Below, piece after piece: positions 28,388-37,383 of a stretch of 64,000 nucleotides of DNA. The stretch is from assembly GCF_022483985.1 (NCBI RefSeq), contig NZ_JAKVME010000003.1, positions 271,001 through 335,000 of the forward strand, read 5' to 3'. Both the position numbers and the translations under genes were made by a program. Position 1 is the stretch's first letter. Every line of letters starts with the position of its first letter. Source of the stretch: Acetobacter sp. (GTDB lineage Bacteria > Pseudomonadota > Alphaproteobacteria > Acetobacterales > Acetobacteraceae). The notes beneath the pieces are model-generated. The model saw only the letters and a list, made by a program, of their open reading frames with translations. It was not told the origin of the DNA and ran no database searches.

Positions 28388-29356
28388 TTATCCGCCTACA
28401 GCGTGCTGATAGACCGGCAGAGGGGGGGCGTCGAACACATCCGGGATCGCGGGACTATTCTGCACAGGCACACGGGGACGCAGCCAAGTGATCTGACCGG
28501 AACTGACGAACTCACCTGTTTCGGTCATGCGCCTGCGGGTCATTTCGATACGCCAGTAATTGGCCTCGGGGACAACGCGGAAGGCGTTCCAGCCCGCGGC
28601 CTTGTCAGGATCGTCTGACATCAGGGATGCGGAGGGCGTGGAGATGAGCGGAATCGAGGTGTCGGAGATAAAGCGGATTGTGGCGCAATGGGAGTGGCCG
28701 TGCAGCACGAGTTCTGCTCCCGCTTCTTTCAGGGCGTCGGCGACATGCCTCCATCCCAGAAGGGATTTGCGCCATGGCACCAGACCCGGCGCCACGGGAT
28801 GATGGATCAGCACGATCCGGCAGGCGTCCCGTGTGGCGTCGAGAATTCTGCGCAGGCGGGCCGCCTGTTCGATGTCGACATGTCCATAGGCCATGAGCGG
28901 CGGACTGGCGACGGCGCTGCATACGCCGATCAGCGCCAGATTGCCTACCCGGCGGATAAAGGGGAAATCCTCGGCGCGGGGCGCGGTCCATCGGCTCCAT
29001 GTCGCAAGCGCCTGCTTTCTGGCGCCGGAGGTCATGGCGTCGTGATTGCCCGGCACCACGATCGTAGGGGCGGGCATCTGCTCAAGCCAGTCCGCTGCCT
29101 GCGAAAATTCCTGCGGAAGGCCGAAATTGGTAAGATCGCCGGTGTCAGCGATGGCGTCCGGCGCGAAGGCGACGATATCGTCCATCACGGCCTGCGCTGT
29201 CCGGAGAGTATGGTGTCTGGAGCGCCGACGCTTCCACGACAGCACGCTCAGCGCACGCTTGCCCACGAAGGCCTTGGGCGAAAGGGCGTGTGCTGGTGGA
29301 AGATGCACGTCGGACAGGTGAGCAAAGCTCTGAATCTGGCCTGCATTACTCATCAT
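28388..29356 (-). CDS. Calcineurin-like metallophosphoesterase
   Basis: 322 residues with the full dinuclear-metal motif set: DVH (FAHLSDVHLPP, about 12-20), GDLTN, GNHDA, HHPVAPG and GHSHCAT. The order and spacing match the cpdA/Icc-type phosphodiesterase group, but cyclic nucleotide specificity cannot be inferred. No signal peptide. The last about 60 residues are Pro-rich. It stands between a repeat copy and an AT-rich gap, so it is probably monocistronic. Confidence 0.9.
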   Translation of the reverse strand: MMSNAGQIQSFAHLSDVHLPPAHALSPKAFVGKRALSVLSWKRRRSRHHTLRTAQAVMDDIVAFAPDAIADTGDLTNFGLPQEFSQAADWLEQMPAPTIVVPGNHDAMTSGARKQALATWSRWTAPRAEDFPFIRRVGNLALIGVCSAVASPPLMAYGHVDIEQAARLRRILDATRDACRIVLIHHPVAPGLVPWRKSLLGWRHVADALKEAGAELVLHGHSHCATIRFISDTSIPLISTPSASLMSDDPDKAAGWNAFRVVPEANYWRIEMTRRRMTETGEFVSSGQITWLRPRVPVQNSPAIPDVFDAPPLPVYQHAVGG

Positions 29357-29755
29357 GAATGCCGTCGGATTGGGTCATTCCGCCTGCTGTCTGTCTGAAC
29401 CGCTGGCCGTGGAGCATCTTTGTGCGGGTATGTTCCCGGATTGTCATGCGACAATGAGAAAGTCATGACATTGTCCATGCGTTTCAATCATCAGAGAGGT
29501 TGTTTCGCAGCACCATATCGCATGCAAATGAATGTTTTAAAATTAAATTGCCACAATTTCATTAAACTATCACAATGCAGTTGAGGAATTTCAATTTCTT
29601 TATTTTGGCGATGTGTAATAAAAATGTAATATTTAGGTTGGTTTCTGTGATATTGAAATAAAGTGTTTAAAAAAATGAAATGAAGTCCTGTTGTTTGTGG
29701 AGGGATGTTGTCACAGAAGACAAACCATATTTGATCCTTATGGAAACAGTGAGAC
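29357..29755. other. AT-rich intergenic region
   Basis: About 400 bp, with 29490-29700 far more AT-rich than the surroundings (runs such as AAATTAAATTGCC and AAATAAAGTG). It lies between divergent genes and starts the part of the glycan region with lower GC. No gene is supported. Low GC suggests a promoter region of a horizontally acquired segment. Confidence 0.5.
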
Positions 29756-30889
29756 ATGCTGAAGGTTGTGTTGCCGTTCATAGCCCAGCCGCATCAGACG
29801 TTGCATTCGCTTCCAATAGGCATGGAAATTGCAGCCCGCAGCCCGGATGTCGAAGTGCAGTTGGCCTGTATGACGGAAAGTCATCTGGAATATGCCCGTG
29901 AGCTTGCGGCCTTCTATCCGGAGAGCAGGGTTTCGTATGAACTCCTGCGGATGCCTCAGCGTCTGCGGCGCAGGATTGAGGAAAAGGGACCGGGTCCGCT
30001 CGAAAAAATTTCCGTTCTTGCGATGAACCGCTCCTATTTTTCACAGTTCAGCGGTATTGTCGTGCCAGAGCGGACTTCTCTCTATCTCAAGCGCATGGGG
30101 GTTCGGAAACCACGTCTGGCATGGACCCGGCATGGCGCGGGCGATCGGGCTGTGGGGTTTGCAAAAGACACAAGACTGTTCGATTTTATCGTTCTGTCTG
30201 GAAAAAAGATTGAAAAACGCCTTCTTCAGCAGGGCGCCATTACGCCCGGGCGTTATCATCGTGGCACTTATGCGAAATTCGATATCGTCCAACGCATGAA
30301 TCGCGCGGCGCGTCCGCTTTTCAACAATGCCCGCCCTGTCGTTCTCTATAATCCGCATTTCTCTTCCCGGTTGTCCTCATGGGAGAAATTCGGCGACAGA
30401 ATCCTTGCTTTTTTCGCGCAGCAGGATCGCTACAATCTGGTTTTCGCTCCCCATGTTCGCCTGTTTGATCGAAACAGAGAAGCTGGCGAGATGTTGCGAC
30501 AGCGTTTTTCCGGTTGTGAAAATCTTCTGATTGATCCGGGTAGTACACGAAGTGTCGATATGACGTATACGATGGCGGCTGATCTTTATCTGGGTGATGT
30601 CAGCAGTCAGGTAGCGGAGTTCATGATCCGGCCGCGCCCCTGCATTTTTCTCAATGCTCATAACGCACGATGGGAAAACGACAGCAACTACAGTTTCTGG
30701 CAGCTTGGCGACGTGCTGGACGGCCTTGATGGTCTTGCCGATACGCTGGAGAGTGCGTTTCTGGTTCACCCGCAGTTCAGGGAACGGCAGGTCGCCTATT
30801 TCTCGGAAACATTCGAATTGCCGGACAACCAGCCGACCGCCCCGGCGGCGGCCGATGCGATGGTGGATTATCTGAGGCGCTGCGCCTGA
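29756..30889 (+). CDS. CDP-glycerol glycerophosphotransferase-like protein
   Basis: 377 residues without membrane segments. RHGAGDRAVGFAKDT, VLYNPHFSSRLSSW, VFAPHVRLFD and MAADLYLGDVSSQVAEFMIRP follow the GT-B-like C-terminal domain of CDP-glycerol glycerophosphotransferases (TagB/TagF), where the conserved H of FAPH and the DVSS-type loop bind CDP-glycerol. The Gram-positive N-terminal half is absent. In Gram-negative capsule loci such enzymes add glycerol- or ribitol-phosphate; the actual donor here is unknown. Ends within 22 bp of the convergent GT4 gene end (overlap 30868-30889). Confidence 0.65.
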   Translation: MLKVVLPFIAQPHQTLHSLPIGMEIAARSPDVEVQLACMTESHLEYARELAAFYPESRVSYELLRMPQRLRRRIEEKGPGPLEKISVLAMNRSYFSQFSGIVVPERTSLYLKRMGVRKPRLAWTRHGAGDRAVGFAKDTRLFDFIVLSGKKIEKRLLQQGAITPGRYHRGTYAKFDIVQRMNRAARPLFNNARPVVLYNPHFSSRLSSWEKFGDRILAFFAQQDRYNLVFAPHVRLFDRNREAGEMLRQRFSGCENLLIDPGSTRSVDMTYTMAADLYLGDVSSQVAEFMIRPRPCIFLNAHNARWENDSNYSFWQLGDVLDGLDGLADTLESAFLVHPQFRERQVAYFSETFELPDNQPTAPAAADAMVDYLRRCA

Positions 30890-31959
30890 ACAATCTGTTT
30901 GACACGTTCCACAATATCCTGTCCAGTGGCGTCGAACCGAATGGCGTTGAATCGTTCCAGCACCCGCTGCCGTGCCGCCTGTCCCCATTCGGCCAGTCTG
31001 TCAGGCGAGCGAAGCAGTTTTTCAAGCGCATCCGCCAGAGCCTGTGGATCATGAGGCGGTACCACGCTTCCCATTTCTCCAATGATGGTAAAGGGAAGTT
31101 CTCCCACGGCTGAAGCAGTGACAGGCAGACCCGCGAGCATTGCTTCATGGGCAGCCAGACAGAGTCCCTCCCAGAAGGAAGGCTGCACATAGGCGTGCAG
31201 TGTCGCCAGAAAGTTTTTGGGGTGCTCGACATATCCGACCAGACGGACAGGCAGACTATCCCGTCTGATCAGATCTTCGAGGTGGGCGCGTTCTTCGCCT
31301 TCTCCGGCAATCAGCACTTCGAAGGCGGGAAGATTGCTCCGTTGCCCCAGTAACTTCAGAGCATGGCAGAGGATATCGTAACCTTTCACCGGATGCAGGC
31401 GTCCGAGCGAGCCGATACGCACGGGTTCGCCCGGTTGCCAGGCGGATGCCAGAGGGACATCGGCGTCCGCCCGGAAAATGGGCCAGCAGGTGACCCGTTC
31501 TGGCGGAATCCCCAGTTTTTCCCTAGTCATTTTCTCTACACAGCAGGAGTCCGCGATCCAGAGGGAGGTGCGGGACCGCAGGAAGCGCAACATCCGGGCG
31601 TTCGCTGGTTTGAGACGCGCCGAATGCTGCCAGCTCACCACTGGATACCGGCGGCAGGCTCCGAGCAGCTGTCCCAGCAGAGTTGCGCGGGTCAGGGAGG
31701 TCCAGATTACATCTGGCGAAAATGCCTGCATCTGACGCTTCAGCCAGAAAAAAGCGCTTAGATGGTCTCGCGGAGAACCATCCCGGACATGCACGTGTAA
31801 GCCATCCTGTTCCATCGGCGTGATGGCGCGTCCATCCCGACGGCTGAGCGCGAAGATTTCGACATGATGCCCGCGGTTACGCATGACCCGGGTCACGGCG
31901 GGCACCGGCAGGGCCGCTCCACCGCCTTCCACCGAGTTGATGATGTAGGCGATTTTCAA
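30868..31959 (-). CDS. Glycosyltransferase family 4
   Basis: GT-B retaining glycosyltransferase. KIAYIINSVEGGGA is the N-terminal Rossmann start; RIGSLGRLHPVKGYDIL and FEVLIAGEGEERAHLE, and PSFWEGLCLAAHEAMLAGLPV, which carries the E(x7)E motif, form the donor-binding domain. I place the start at a TTG (31959) because GAGGAG lies five bases before it and it overlaps the upstream stop as TTGA; an ATG at 31983 would add eight residues without a better SD. Co-translated with the beta-propeller transferase-like gene before it. Confidence 0.9.
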   Translation of the reverse strand: MKIAYIINSVEGGGAALPVPAVTRVMRNRGHHVEIFALSRRDGRAITPMEQDGLHVHVRDGSPRDHLSAFFWLKRQMQAFSPDVIWTSLTRATLLGQLLGACRRYPVVSWQHSARLKPANARMLRFLRSRTSLWIADSCCVEKMTREKLGIPPERVTCWPIFRADADVPLASAWQPGEPVRIGSLGRLHPVKGYDILCHALKLLGQRSNLPAFEVLIAGEGEERAHLEDLIRRDSLPVRLVGYVEHPKNFLATLHAYVQPSFWEGLCLAAHEAMLAGLPVTASAVGELPFTIIGEMGSVVPPHDPQALADALEKLLRSPDRLAEWGQAARQRVLERFNAIRFDATGQDIVERVKQIVQAQRLR

Positions 31960-32873
31960 AATGATCTCCTCTGCCCGAACCATTTTCCGACATGATGACG
32001 GAGATCCATGCAGGCCCGCGCCGTGACATTACGCAGGATACGCTTGGTATCAATGAGCGTGACATCCCCTGCGGCTGAGAGTGTATGCAGGCCCGCTGTA
32101 AACGGATGTGCGCTTTGAGGAGCTGTTATCCGAAAACTCTCCTGAAAAGTCATGAATTGATCAGGAGAAGTCTTGGCCGTCAGAAGGCGGATCGCTCCGC
32201 CGTAGGTCTCGGTGCAGTCCTGCATGGGGAGAATAAGCTGTCCCTCCATAATCCGGGGTGTGCCTCCCATCCGGCTGCTTCCCGGTGCTCGTCTTAACGG
32301 TTGGGTGGAAACATCCTCCCATCTACCGAGCAGCGTGTCTGCCCGTGCCAGTCGAAGAGCCGCCATGCGGTCCGTGTCAGGAGAGGAAGGAGCGTAGAAC
32401 ATCCACCATGCTCCGGCGGTAAAAATCGGAGAGGCGTCGATTGCGGCGTGAGGAAAACGAAATTCGGGAACCGCTTCCCATTCCCATGGGAAATGACGGG
32501 CTCGATAGAGGGTTAGTTTCCCCGAGCGGCAGGCTTCGGGCAGCATCCAGACTTCGCCATCCGCTTCAAAGATGAAAGGGTAGGAAAGGTGCCATGGTTC
32601 TGAAAGGACTGTGCCCTGCTGGATGATTTCCAGCGCCCGATTCAGGATCAGGAGGTGGATCTCGCCTTTACGGGTGCGATAGTCATAATGCTCGACAAAG
32701 ACATGCAGTCTGTCGTCACGCCATATCCCGAACGGGTCCGCCAGAAAACGATATCGTCCCGGATTGGGCAGCCAGCGAATGGCGAACGGGTCGAGGGAGC
32801 CTGTGGCGCAGATCTCGGAAAATCCGGCCAGCACGACGCCGACGCGCCAGATATCGGTTCTGAAGATACTCAT
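31956..32873 (-). CDS. Glucosamine inositolphosphorylceramide transferase-like beta-propeller protein
   Basis: 305 residues from ATG 32873 (MSIFRTDIWRVGVVLAG), with GAGGG five bases upstream. No signal peptide. Recurrent W/DP motifs (FLADPFGIWRDDRLHVF, LSYPFIFEADGEVWMLPE, AIDASPIFTAGAWWMFY, GGTPRIMEGQLILPMQDC) are the pattern of the five-bladed GH43-like fold shared with plant glucosamine-IPC transferase (GINT1/IPUT neighbours) and bacterial formyltransferase-linked proteins. The bacterial enzyme's reaction is not known. Translationally coupled (TTGA) to a GT4 gene, so both likely modify one glycan. Confidence 0.65.
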   Translation of the reverse strand: MSIFRTDIWRVGVVLAGFSEICATGSLDPFAIRWLPNPGRYRFLADPFGIWRDDRLHVFVEHYDYRTRKGEIHLLILNRALEIIQQGTVLSEPWHLSYPFIFEADGEVWMLPEACRSGKLTLYRARHFPWEWEAVPEFRFPHAAIDASPIFTAGAWWMFYAPSSPDTDRMAALRLARADTLLGRWEDVSTQPLRRAPGSSRMGGTPRIMEGQLILPMQDCTETYGGAIRLLTAKTSPDQFMTFQESFRITAPQSAHPFTAGLHTLSAAGDVTLIDTKRILRNVTARACMDLRHHVGKWFGQRRSF

Positions 32874-33406
32874 TGCCCTCATATAGCATGATTTTTCGTT
32901 CTCTTCTTTTCCAAAATAATCTTGATAGTTTTATGAAAGTTCTTTTGGCCTCTTGCATTTCGGCTCTGTTGCTGAGGCATTCAGAGGGATGATGTGGCGA
33001 CGTCGTGTGAAAGATGATGTTGATCGGACAGATTACATGCGTGGAATCCGGAGAGCCTGCGTCGATTGATGAGGGTGACGCGGATGTGAATTCCCGTTGA
33101 TTCTTTGCTGATCCCGATATGGGGCTTGCGCCAGACACGACCTTCCTGCTGTCGATCAGGAAAGGAAGAGGTCTTCCGAACCACGTACGGGATGTAAATC
33201 GTCAGGGGTTTCTCTGACGATGGAGTATGCTGGAATCCGGGACAAAGCCGGTCGTCTGCCGCAAGGCCGTGCAGAGAAGAATTTTCAGTGTGGACAGGCC
33301 GGGTTTATTTACTGAATCCCGTAACGGAACCAGCCTGACCCAAAATATTTAGGAAAATGTAATTAATTTATTTCTATAAGAAAATCCATCAAAAAGGATT
33401 TTTATA
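32874..33406. other. Intergenic region with IS remnant and AT-rich promoter stretch
   Basis: About 530 bp between divergent genes. Contains the IS5-like fragment, a short palindrome, and just before the methyltransferase an AT-rich stretch (33340-33406) that is the likely promoter. No other gene is supported; a minus frame of 140 codons through 32716-33138 has no domain and overlaps the propeller gene. Confidence 0.45.
33001..33184 (-). pseudogene. Fragment of an IS5-family transposase
   Basis: A minus-strand reading gives GRVWRKPHIGISKESTGIHIRV, resembling the (G)R-x-WRK-x-H-x-x-I(D) segment of IS5-family DDE transposases (start of the catalytic core). After it the similarity ends, and there is no upstream HTH, no DDE triad and no inverted termini nearby. 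A short palindrome (ATCGTCAG/CTGACGAT at 33198-33221) lies beside it. Interpreted as an old IS scar; the resemblance was seen by eye only. Confidence 0.35.
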
Positions 33407-34591
33407 ATGAATAATCAGTTAAAAATTTTTCTTTCGCAATCGATAAAGAACGAAAAACCATTCCTTCAGACGAAACTACAGTGCAAGATGTGTACCGGAA
33501 CCGCCTCTCATTTCGATATCGCGGATTTCAACAAGAACTGTCAGATGGAGAACCTGCCGCGAACGGATATTGCTGTTCATTATTATAAATGTTCGCGGTG
33601 CAAGATGATATTCACGGATTTCTTCGACGACTGGACGCGCGAAGATTTCTCACAGTTCATATACAATGACGATTACATAAAAGTTGACCCGGAATACAGC
33701 GGAGTACGCGCCACGAAATGCGCTGAATATATCGCCGGAATGTTGTCTTTTGATCAAAATCTCTCATTGCTTGACTATGGCAGTGGAGAGGGTCTTCTCA
33801 GCAAAAATCTTGCCGACCGCGGGTTCAGGAATACAGAAAACTACGATCCTTTTTCTTCCCCTCGGAAACCGGATCAGAAATTCGATATCGTCACGGCTTT
33901 CGAGGTTATAGAGCACACAACCTCTCCCCGTGAAACACTTGATGAAATCATCGGTTATCTCAAACCGGGTGGCTTTGCGCTTATCAGTCAACTGATCACG
34001 CCGATCGATATCGACAGGCAAAAGGCGAATTGGTGGTACATAGCTCCCAGAAACGGGCACATCACGTTTTATAATTACGACACCATTCTTGAATACGCCC
34101 ACAAAAAGGGTTTTCAGTGTGCCTTCATGGGCGGCTCATTCGTGCTTTTTCCTCGTGACTTCTCCGCGGCGACACGCAAATTTCTGCTTCAGGTCAAAGA
34201 AAACCCGCGCGTTACCAAGCTCATAGCGCCTTCCGGGGCCTGCTCCAGTCCGGAATGGAACGACACGGATACGACGCCGCATGGCGAACGGTTTCGCTGG
34301 ACCGCCCGGTCGGAGGTCTTTTTCGGCGATATTGCTGCCGATTGCGACTCCGTGTTTCTGGAGATTCCGCTCATAGGCGCAGTTTCCGATGATTTCATCG
34401 ACAACTGCATTCTGCGGGTTGGAAATGACCACATCCGGCTTCACCGCTATGGAAACAGTCTGTGTGCGCTCGTCAAGGGAGATTATACGAGGAAATTGCC
34501 TGTCACGCTGGTCACACCTCCGCCTGTTCAGCCTTCCTCCCTGAATGGCTCCGGCGACCAGCGTTTTCTGGGTCTCGCCATCGCGGAATAA
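33407..34591 (+). CDS. Class I SAM-dependent methyltransferase with zinc-ribbon N-terminus
   Basis: 394 residues. An N-terminal CKMC...CSRC pair (about residues 26-29 and 65-68) looks like a zinc ribbon. The methyltransferase core is around 120-240: LLDYGSGEGLLSKNLADRG (SAM motif I), FDIVTAFEVIEHTTSPRETL and YLKPGGFALISQ. The C-terminal domain has no recognised motif. Similar fusions are found in surface-polysaccharide loci where they methylate sugars (inference). Base composition is lower in GC than neighbours, consistent with acquisition. The start is ATG 33407 within an AT-rich leader with an AGGAT-type SD. Confidence 0.85.
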   Translation: MNNQLKIFLSQSIKNEKPFLQTKLQCKMCTGTASHFDIADFNKNCQMENLPRTDIAVHYYKCSRCKMIFTDFFDDWTREDFSQFIYNDDYIKVDPEYSGVRATKCAEYIAGMLSFDQNLSLLDYGSGEGLLSKNLADRGFRNTENYDPFSSPRKPDQKFDIVTAFEVIEHTTSPRETLDEIIGYLKPGGFALISQLITPIDIDRQKANWWYIAPRNGHITFYNYDTILEYAHKKGFQCAFMGGSFVLFPRDFSAATRKFLLQVKENPRVTKLIAPSGACSSPEWNDTDTTPHGERFRWTARSEVFFGDIAADCDSVFLEIPLIGAVSDDFIDNCILRVGNDHIRLHRYGNSLCALVKGDYTRKLPVTLVTPPPVQPSSLNGSGDQRFLGLAIAE

Positions 34592-34868
34592 GAATCCAGA
34601 CAGCGGCAGGGTGACAGATGCGTCTCGTCGTCAGGTCGGGTTTCGGCCGTCATCCAGCCGCCATGATCTTCTTTGGCGCTACAATATCGTGCGTCGGAAA
34701 CCCTGTCAGACCCGTAAGTGTGGATGAGCCTTATCGGACGTAACTGGCGTCCGTCGGGCAGCCTCTTTTCTTTCCGCGGGGGAGGGGTATTTGCGGTATC
34801 CCGACAGGGTAAAGTCAACACGAGCACTGATCGTTTTTGTAAATATTTCGACCATCCTGTCCCGCAAT
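34592..34868. other. Intergenic region between convergent genes
   Basis: About 277 bp between the convergent methyltransferase and bifunctional glycosyltransferase genes. Small frames here show no domain. CCCGACAGGG/CCCTGTCAGA-like short repeats exist, but no convincing intrinsic terminator was found. Confidence 0.35.
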
Positions 34869-37256
34869 CTATGCTTCCAGCGCATCCAGAAGCGCATTTC
34901 CAAACCGCTCCGGCGAATAACCCCCGCTAATCAGTTCTTTCCCCGCGTCCGAATGCTTCCGCCACAGCGCATCATCTTTCAGTAACGCCAGCAGTGCTTC
35001 GGCAAACTGGTCCGCGGTCTCCGCTAGAGACGCAACATCGTCCAGCCCGGCAATCCCCTCCGCGCCGACCGGCGTGGTGACGAGCGGCAGTCCATGATGC
35101 AGGGCTTCCAGCACCTTGTGTTTCACACCCGCCCCGAAGCGTAGCGGCACGGCGGCGACACGGGAGGTGGCGTAGAGCCGGGTAAGTTCTTCATCCGAGA
35201 TAAAACCCGTGACGGTGACATCCGGACTGGCCAGCACACGGACTTCGGCAGCGGGTTTTGATCCGGCGAGGATCAGGCAGGCGTCCGGCATGTGCTGACG
35301 CACGAGCGGCATGATTTCCCGCACCAGCCAGAGGGCTGCATCGACATTGGGTGGGTGGCCAAAACCGCCGACGAAGAGAATGGTTTTACCGGGTGTAACG
35401 GGGCGTGCCGAGCGGTCCGGTGGGAAGCAGAACGGCACGATGGCGTGTGGCCTTGCGTTCGGAGCGAGTTTACGAACGAGGTCGGCTTCGTATTGCGACA
35501 GGTAGAGCACGGCATGGAACTGTGGCCACAGCCATGTCTCCAGACGTCGCATTGTGAGCGCGTCCTCTCGGGGGCGGCTGTCCCCCGTCACTTCGGCCTC
35601 GCGTTCCAGTCGCAGGAAGTGAATGTCGTGGCCGTAATAGGAGCGGCGTGCATCGGTGTTGAGCGCTACCTCCGGCAGGAAGGCGCGGGCGATGGTGGGA
35701 CGCATGATCATGACATGATCGAGATCCGGGCCGTTTTCCCTGATCCACGCCGGAAAATCGTAGGGGCTGGTTTCGTCCAGAATCTCGACGCCCAGCCGTT
35801 CCAGCGCATGGGAGTAGGCGTTGCGCTGACGGTTTTCAGGCCAGAATTTCACCAGCCATCCGGCATCAGTCAGGGCATGGATCACATTCATTGTCGTGCG
35901 GGAGCCTGCGTCACGGTCGGGTTCGGGCACGTAATGGTCGATGATGAGAATGGTCCTGCGGTTCCGGGCATGGGATGCGGCGCGCAGAAAATGTGTTGCG
36001 GGTGGGAAATGTTCCGCCGCCAGCACGTCGTGCCAGCGTTCCAGCATCAGGCGCCGGTTGCGGACCTGATACGTCTTGATGCCGCTGGTCTCGTCCGTTC
36101 CGTGCGAAACGCCTTCATGGTGGATGACCGCTGAAGCGGGCTCGAACACCACGCGCAGCCCCGAGGCGCGGATGCGAAAGGCAAGGTCCGTGTCCTCGTA
36201 ATAGGCGGGAGCGAAGGCTTCATCGAAGCCGCCGAGAGAGTCGAACAGATCGCGGCGCAGCATGATCGACGCGCCGGAGATGTAATCCACGTCACGCGGA
36301 TAGCTGTAGGCGGCCTGGTCGGGATGCGGATCGTTGCGGCCGAAATTCCAGCCTGATCCATCGTTCCAGATGATGCCTCCCGCTTCCTGCAACCGCCCAT
36401 CCGGATAGAGCAGTTTCGAGCCGGTCAGTCCGATGGTTTCGTCGGTTTTCAGGCGGGACAGAAGGGCGTCGAATGTGTGGGGCAGCACTTCCGTATCGTT
36501 ATTGAGCAGATGGAGATACGTGCCGGATGCTGCTTTCTCCGCCTCGTTGCAATTCTTCAGAAAGCCCAGATTGTTGACACGCTCGATCAGCACCAGCCCC
36601 TCGATGGCGCGCAGGGTGGCGACAGCCGGATCGCCGGAGGCATCTTCCGCGACGATCACTTCGTAAGGGCAGGCTGGGGGATGCCGCATGATGGAACGCA
36701 GGCATTGCAGCGTGACGGGAACCTGACCGTAGCTCGGAATCACGATGCTCAGGACTGGAAAAGCATGGCGTGGAAACCGAAGAGGAGTAGGGTCTTCCGA
36801 ACGGCGCGAAATGGCTCTGGCGCGACCGGAAGAGGGCTTCGCAGGAGGCTGTGCAGGCTCCTCTTCTCTGCAAAGAGGCTCTGATGCACGCGCCCGGAAG
36901 GACGGATGCAGACGGGCCGGAAACTGGCCGCTGGCAAGCTTCCGGCAGGAACGGGCTGCCTCGCGCAGAAGATGCTTCAGTCGCGGAGAATGTTCGAGGA
37001 TTTTTCGGGCAGGGCTGGTCAGACGCCAGAACGTACTGTTCTCATAGGCCTGTATGCGGCGTCGCAAGTCTTCGATCGTGGCTTCCGAGCGCTCGAAAGC
37101 CGTAGCCCGGAGGCGAAGGCGGGTCAGTTCATCCTGCAATCCGCTTTCCGACGAGTGTGCCTGCTCGTCTTTTGCTGCGCCGGGTCTGGGATTGTTGGAA
37201 GAAAAAGACACTGCGGGGTCTGGCCTCGGAAACGGAAGCAGGCTTTCCGCTATCAC
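34869..37256 (-). CDS. Bifunctional glycosyltransferase (GT2 + GT4)
   Basis: 795 residues. An N-terminal coiled-coil (about 45-85, DELTRLRLRATAFERSEATI) is followed by a basic, disordered linker. A GT2 domain (about 165-390) shows PVLSIVIPSYGQVPVTLQCL, HLLNNDTEVLP (DxD-like), PRDVDYISGASIMLRRD and YYEDTDLAFRIRASG. A GT-B domain at about 440-795 shows ILIIDHYVPEPDRDAGSRT, ILFVGGFGHPPNVDAALWL and FGAGVKHKVLEALHHGLPLV. Two different sugars may be added by one polypeptide. The gene is alone on the minus strand, with RidA 130 bp away; no membrane segments, so it acts on the cytoplasmic face. Confidence 0.9.
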   Translation of the reverse strand: MIAESLLPFPRPDPAVSFSSNNPRPGAAKDEQAHSSESGLQDELTRLRLRATAFERSEATIEDLRRRIQAYENSTFWRLTSPARKILEHSPRLKHLLREAARSCRKLASGQFPARLHPSFRARASEPLCREEEPAQPPAKPSSGRARAISRRSEDPTPLRFPRHAFPVLSIVIPSYGQVPVTLQCLRSIMRHPPACPYEVIVAEDASGDPAVATLRAIEGLVLIERVNNLGFLKNCNEAEKAASGTYLHLLNNDTEVLPHTFDALLSRLKTDETIGLTGSKLLYPDGRLQEAGGIIWNDGSGWNFGRNDPHPDQAAYSYPRDVDYISGASIMLRRDLFDSLGGFDEAFAPAYYEDTDLAFRIRASGLRVVFEPASAVIHHEGVSHGTDETSGIKTYQVRNRRLMLERWHDVLAAEHFPPATHFLRAASHARNRRTILIIDHYVPEPDRDAGSRTTMNVIHALTDAGWLVKFWPENRQRNAYSHALERLGVEILDETSPYDFPAWIRENGPDLDHVMIMRPTIARAFLPEVALNTDARRSYYGHDIHFLRLEREAEVTGDSRPREDALTMRRLETWLWPQFHAVLYLSQYEADLVRKLAPNARPHAIVPFCFPPDRSARPVTPGKTILFVGGFGHPPNVDAALWLVREIMPLVRQHMPDACLILAGSKPAAEVRVLASPDVTVTGFISDEELTRLYATSRVAAVPLRFGAGVKHKVLEALHHGLPLVTTPVGAEGIAGLDDVASLAETADQFAEALLALLKDDALWRKHSDAGKELISGGYSPERFGNALLDALEA

Positions 37257-37383
37257 CCGACTGAAAGTGCTGATGCGTCCGATGTCCGGTGAGGCTCAAG
37301 CCCTGTGTCTCCCTCCATACAGAGGGACGAGTCCAAAGGAAATGGATCGTTAATATATCGTTTCTGTCTGACAGCCCTGTGTC

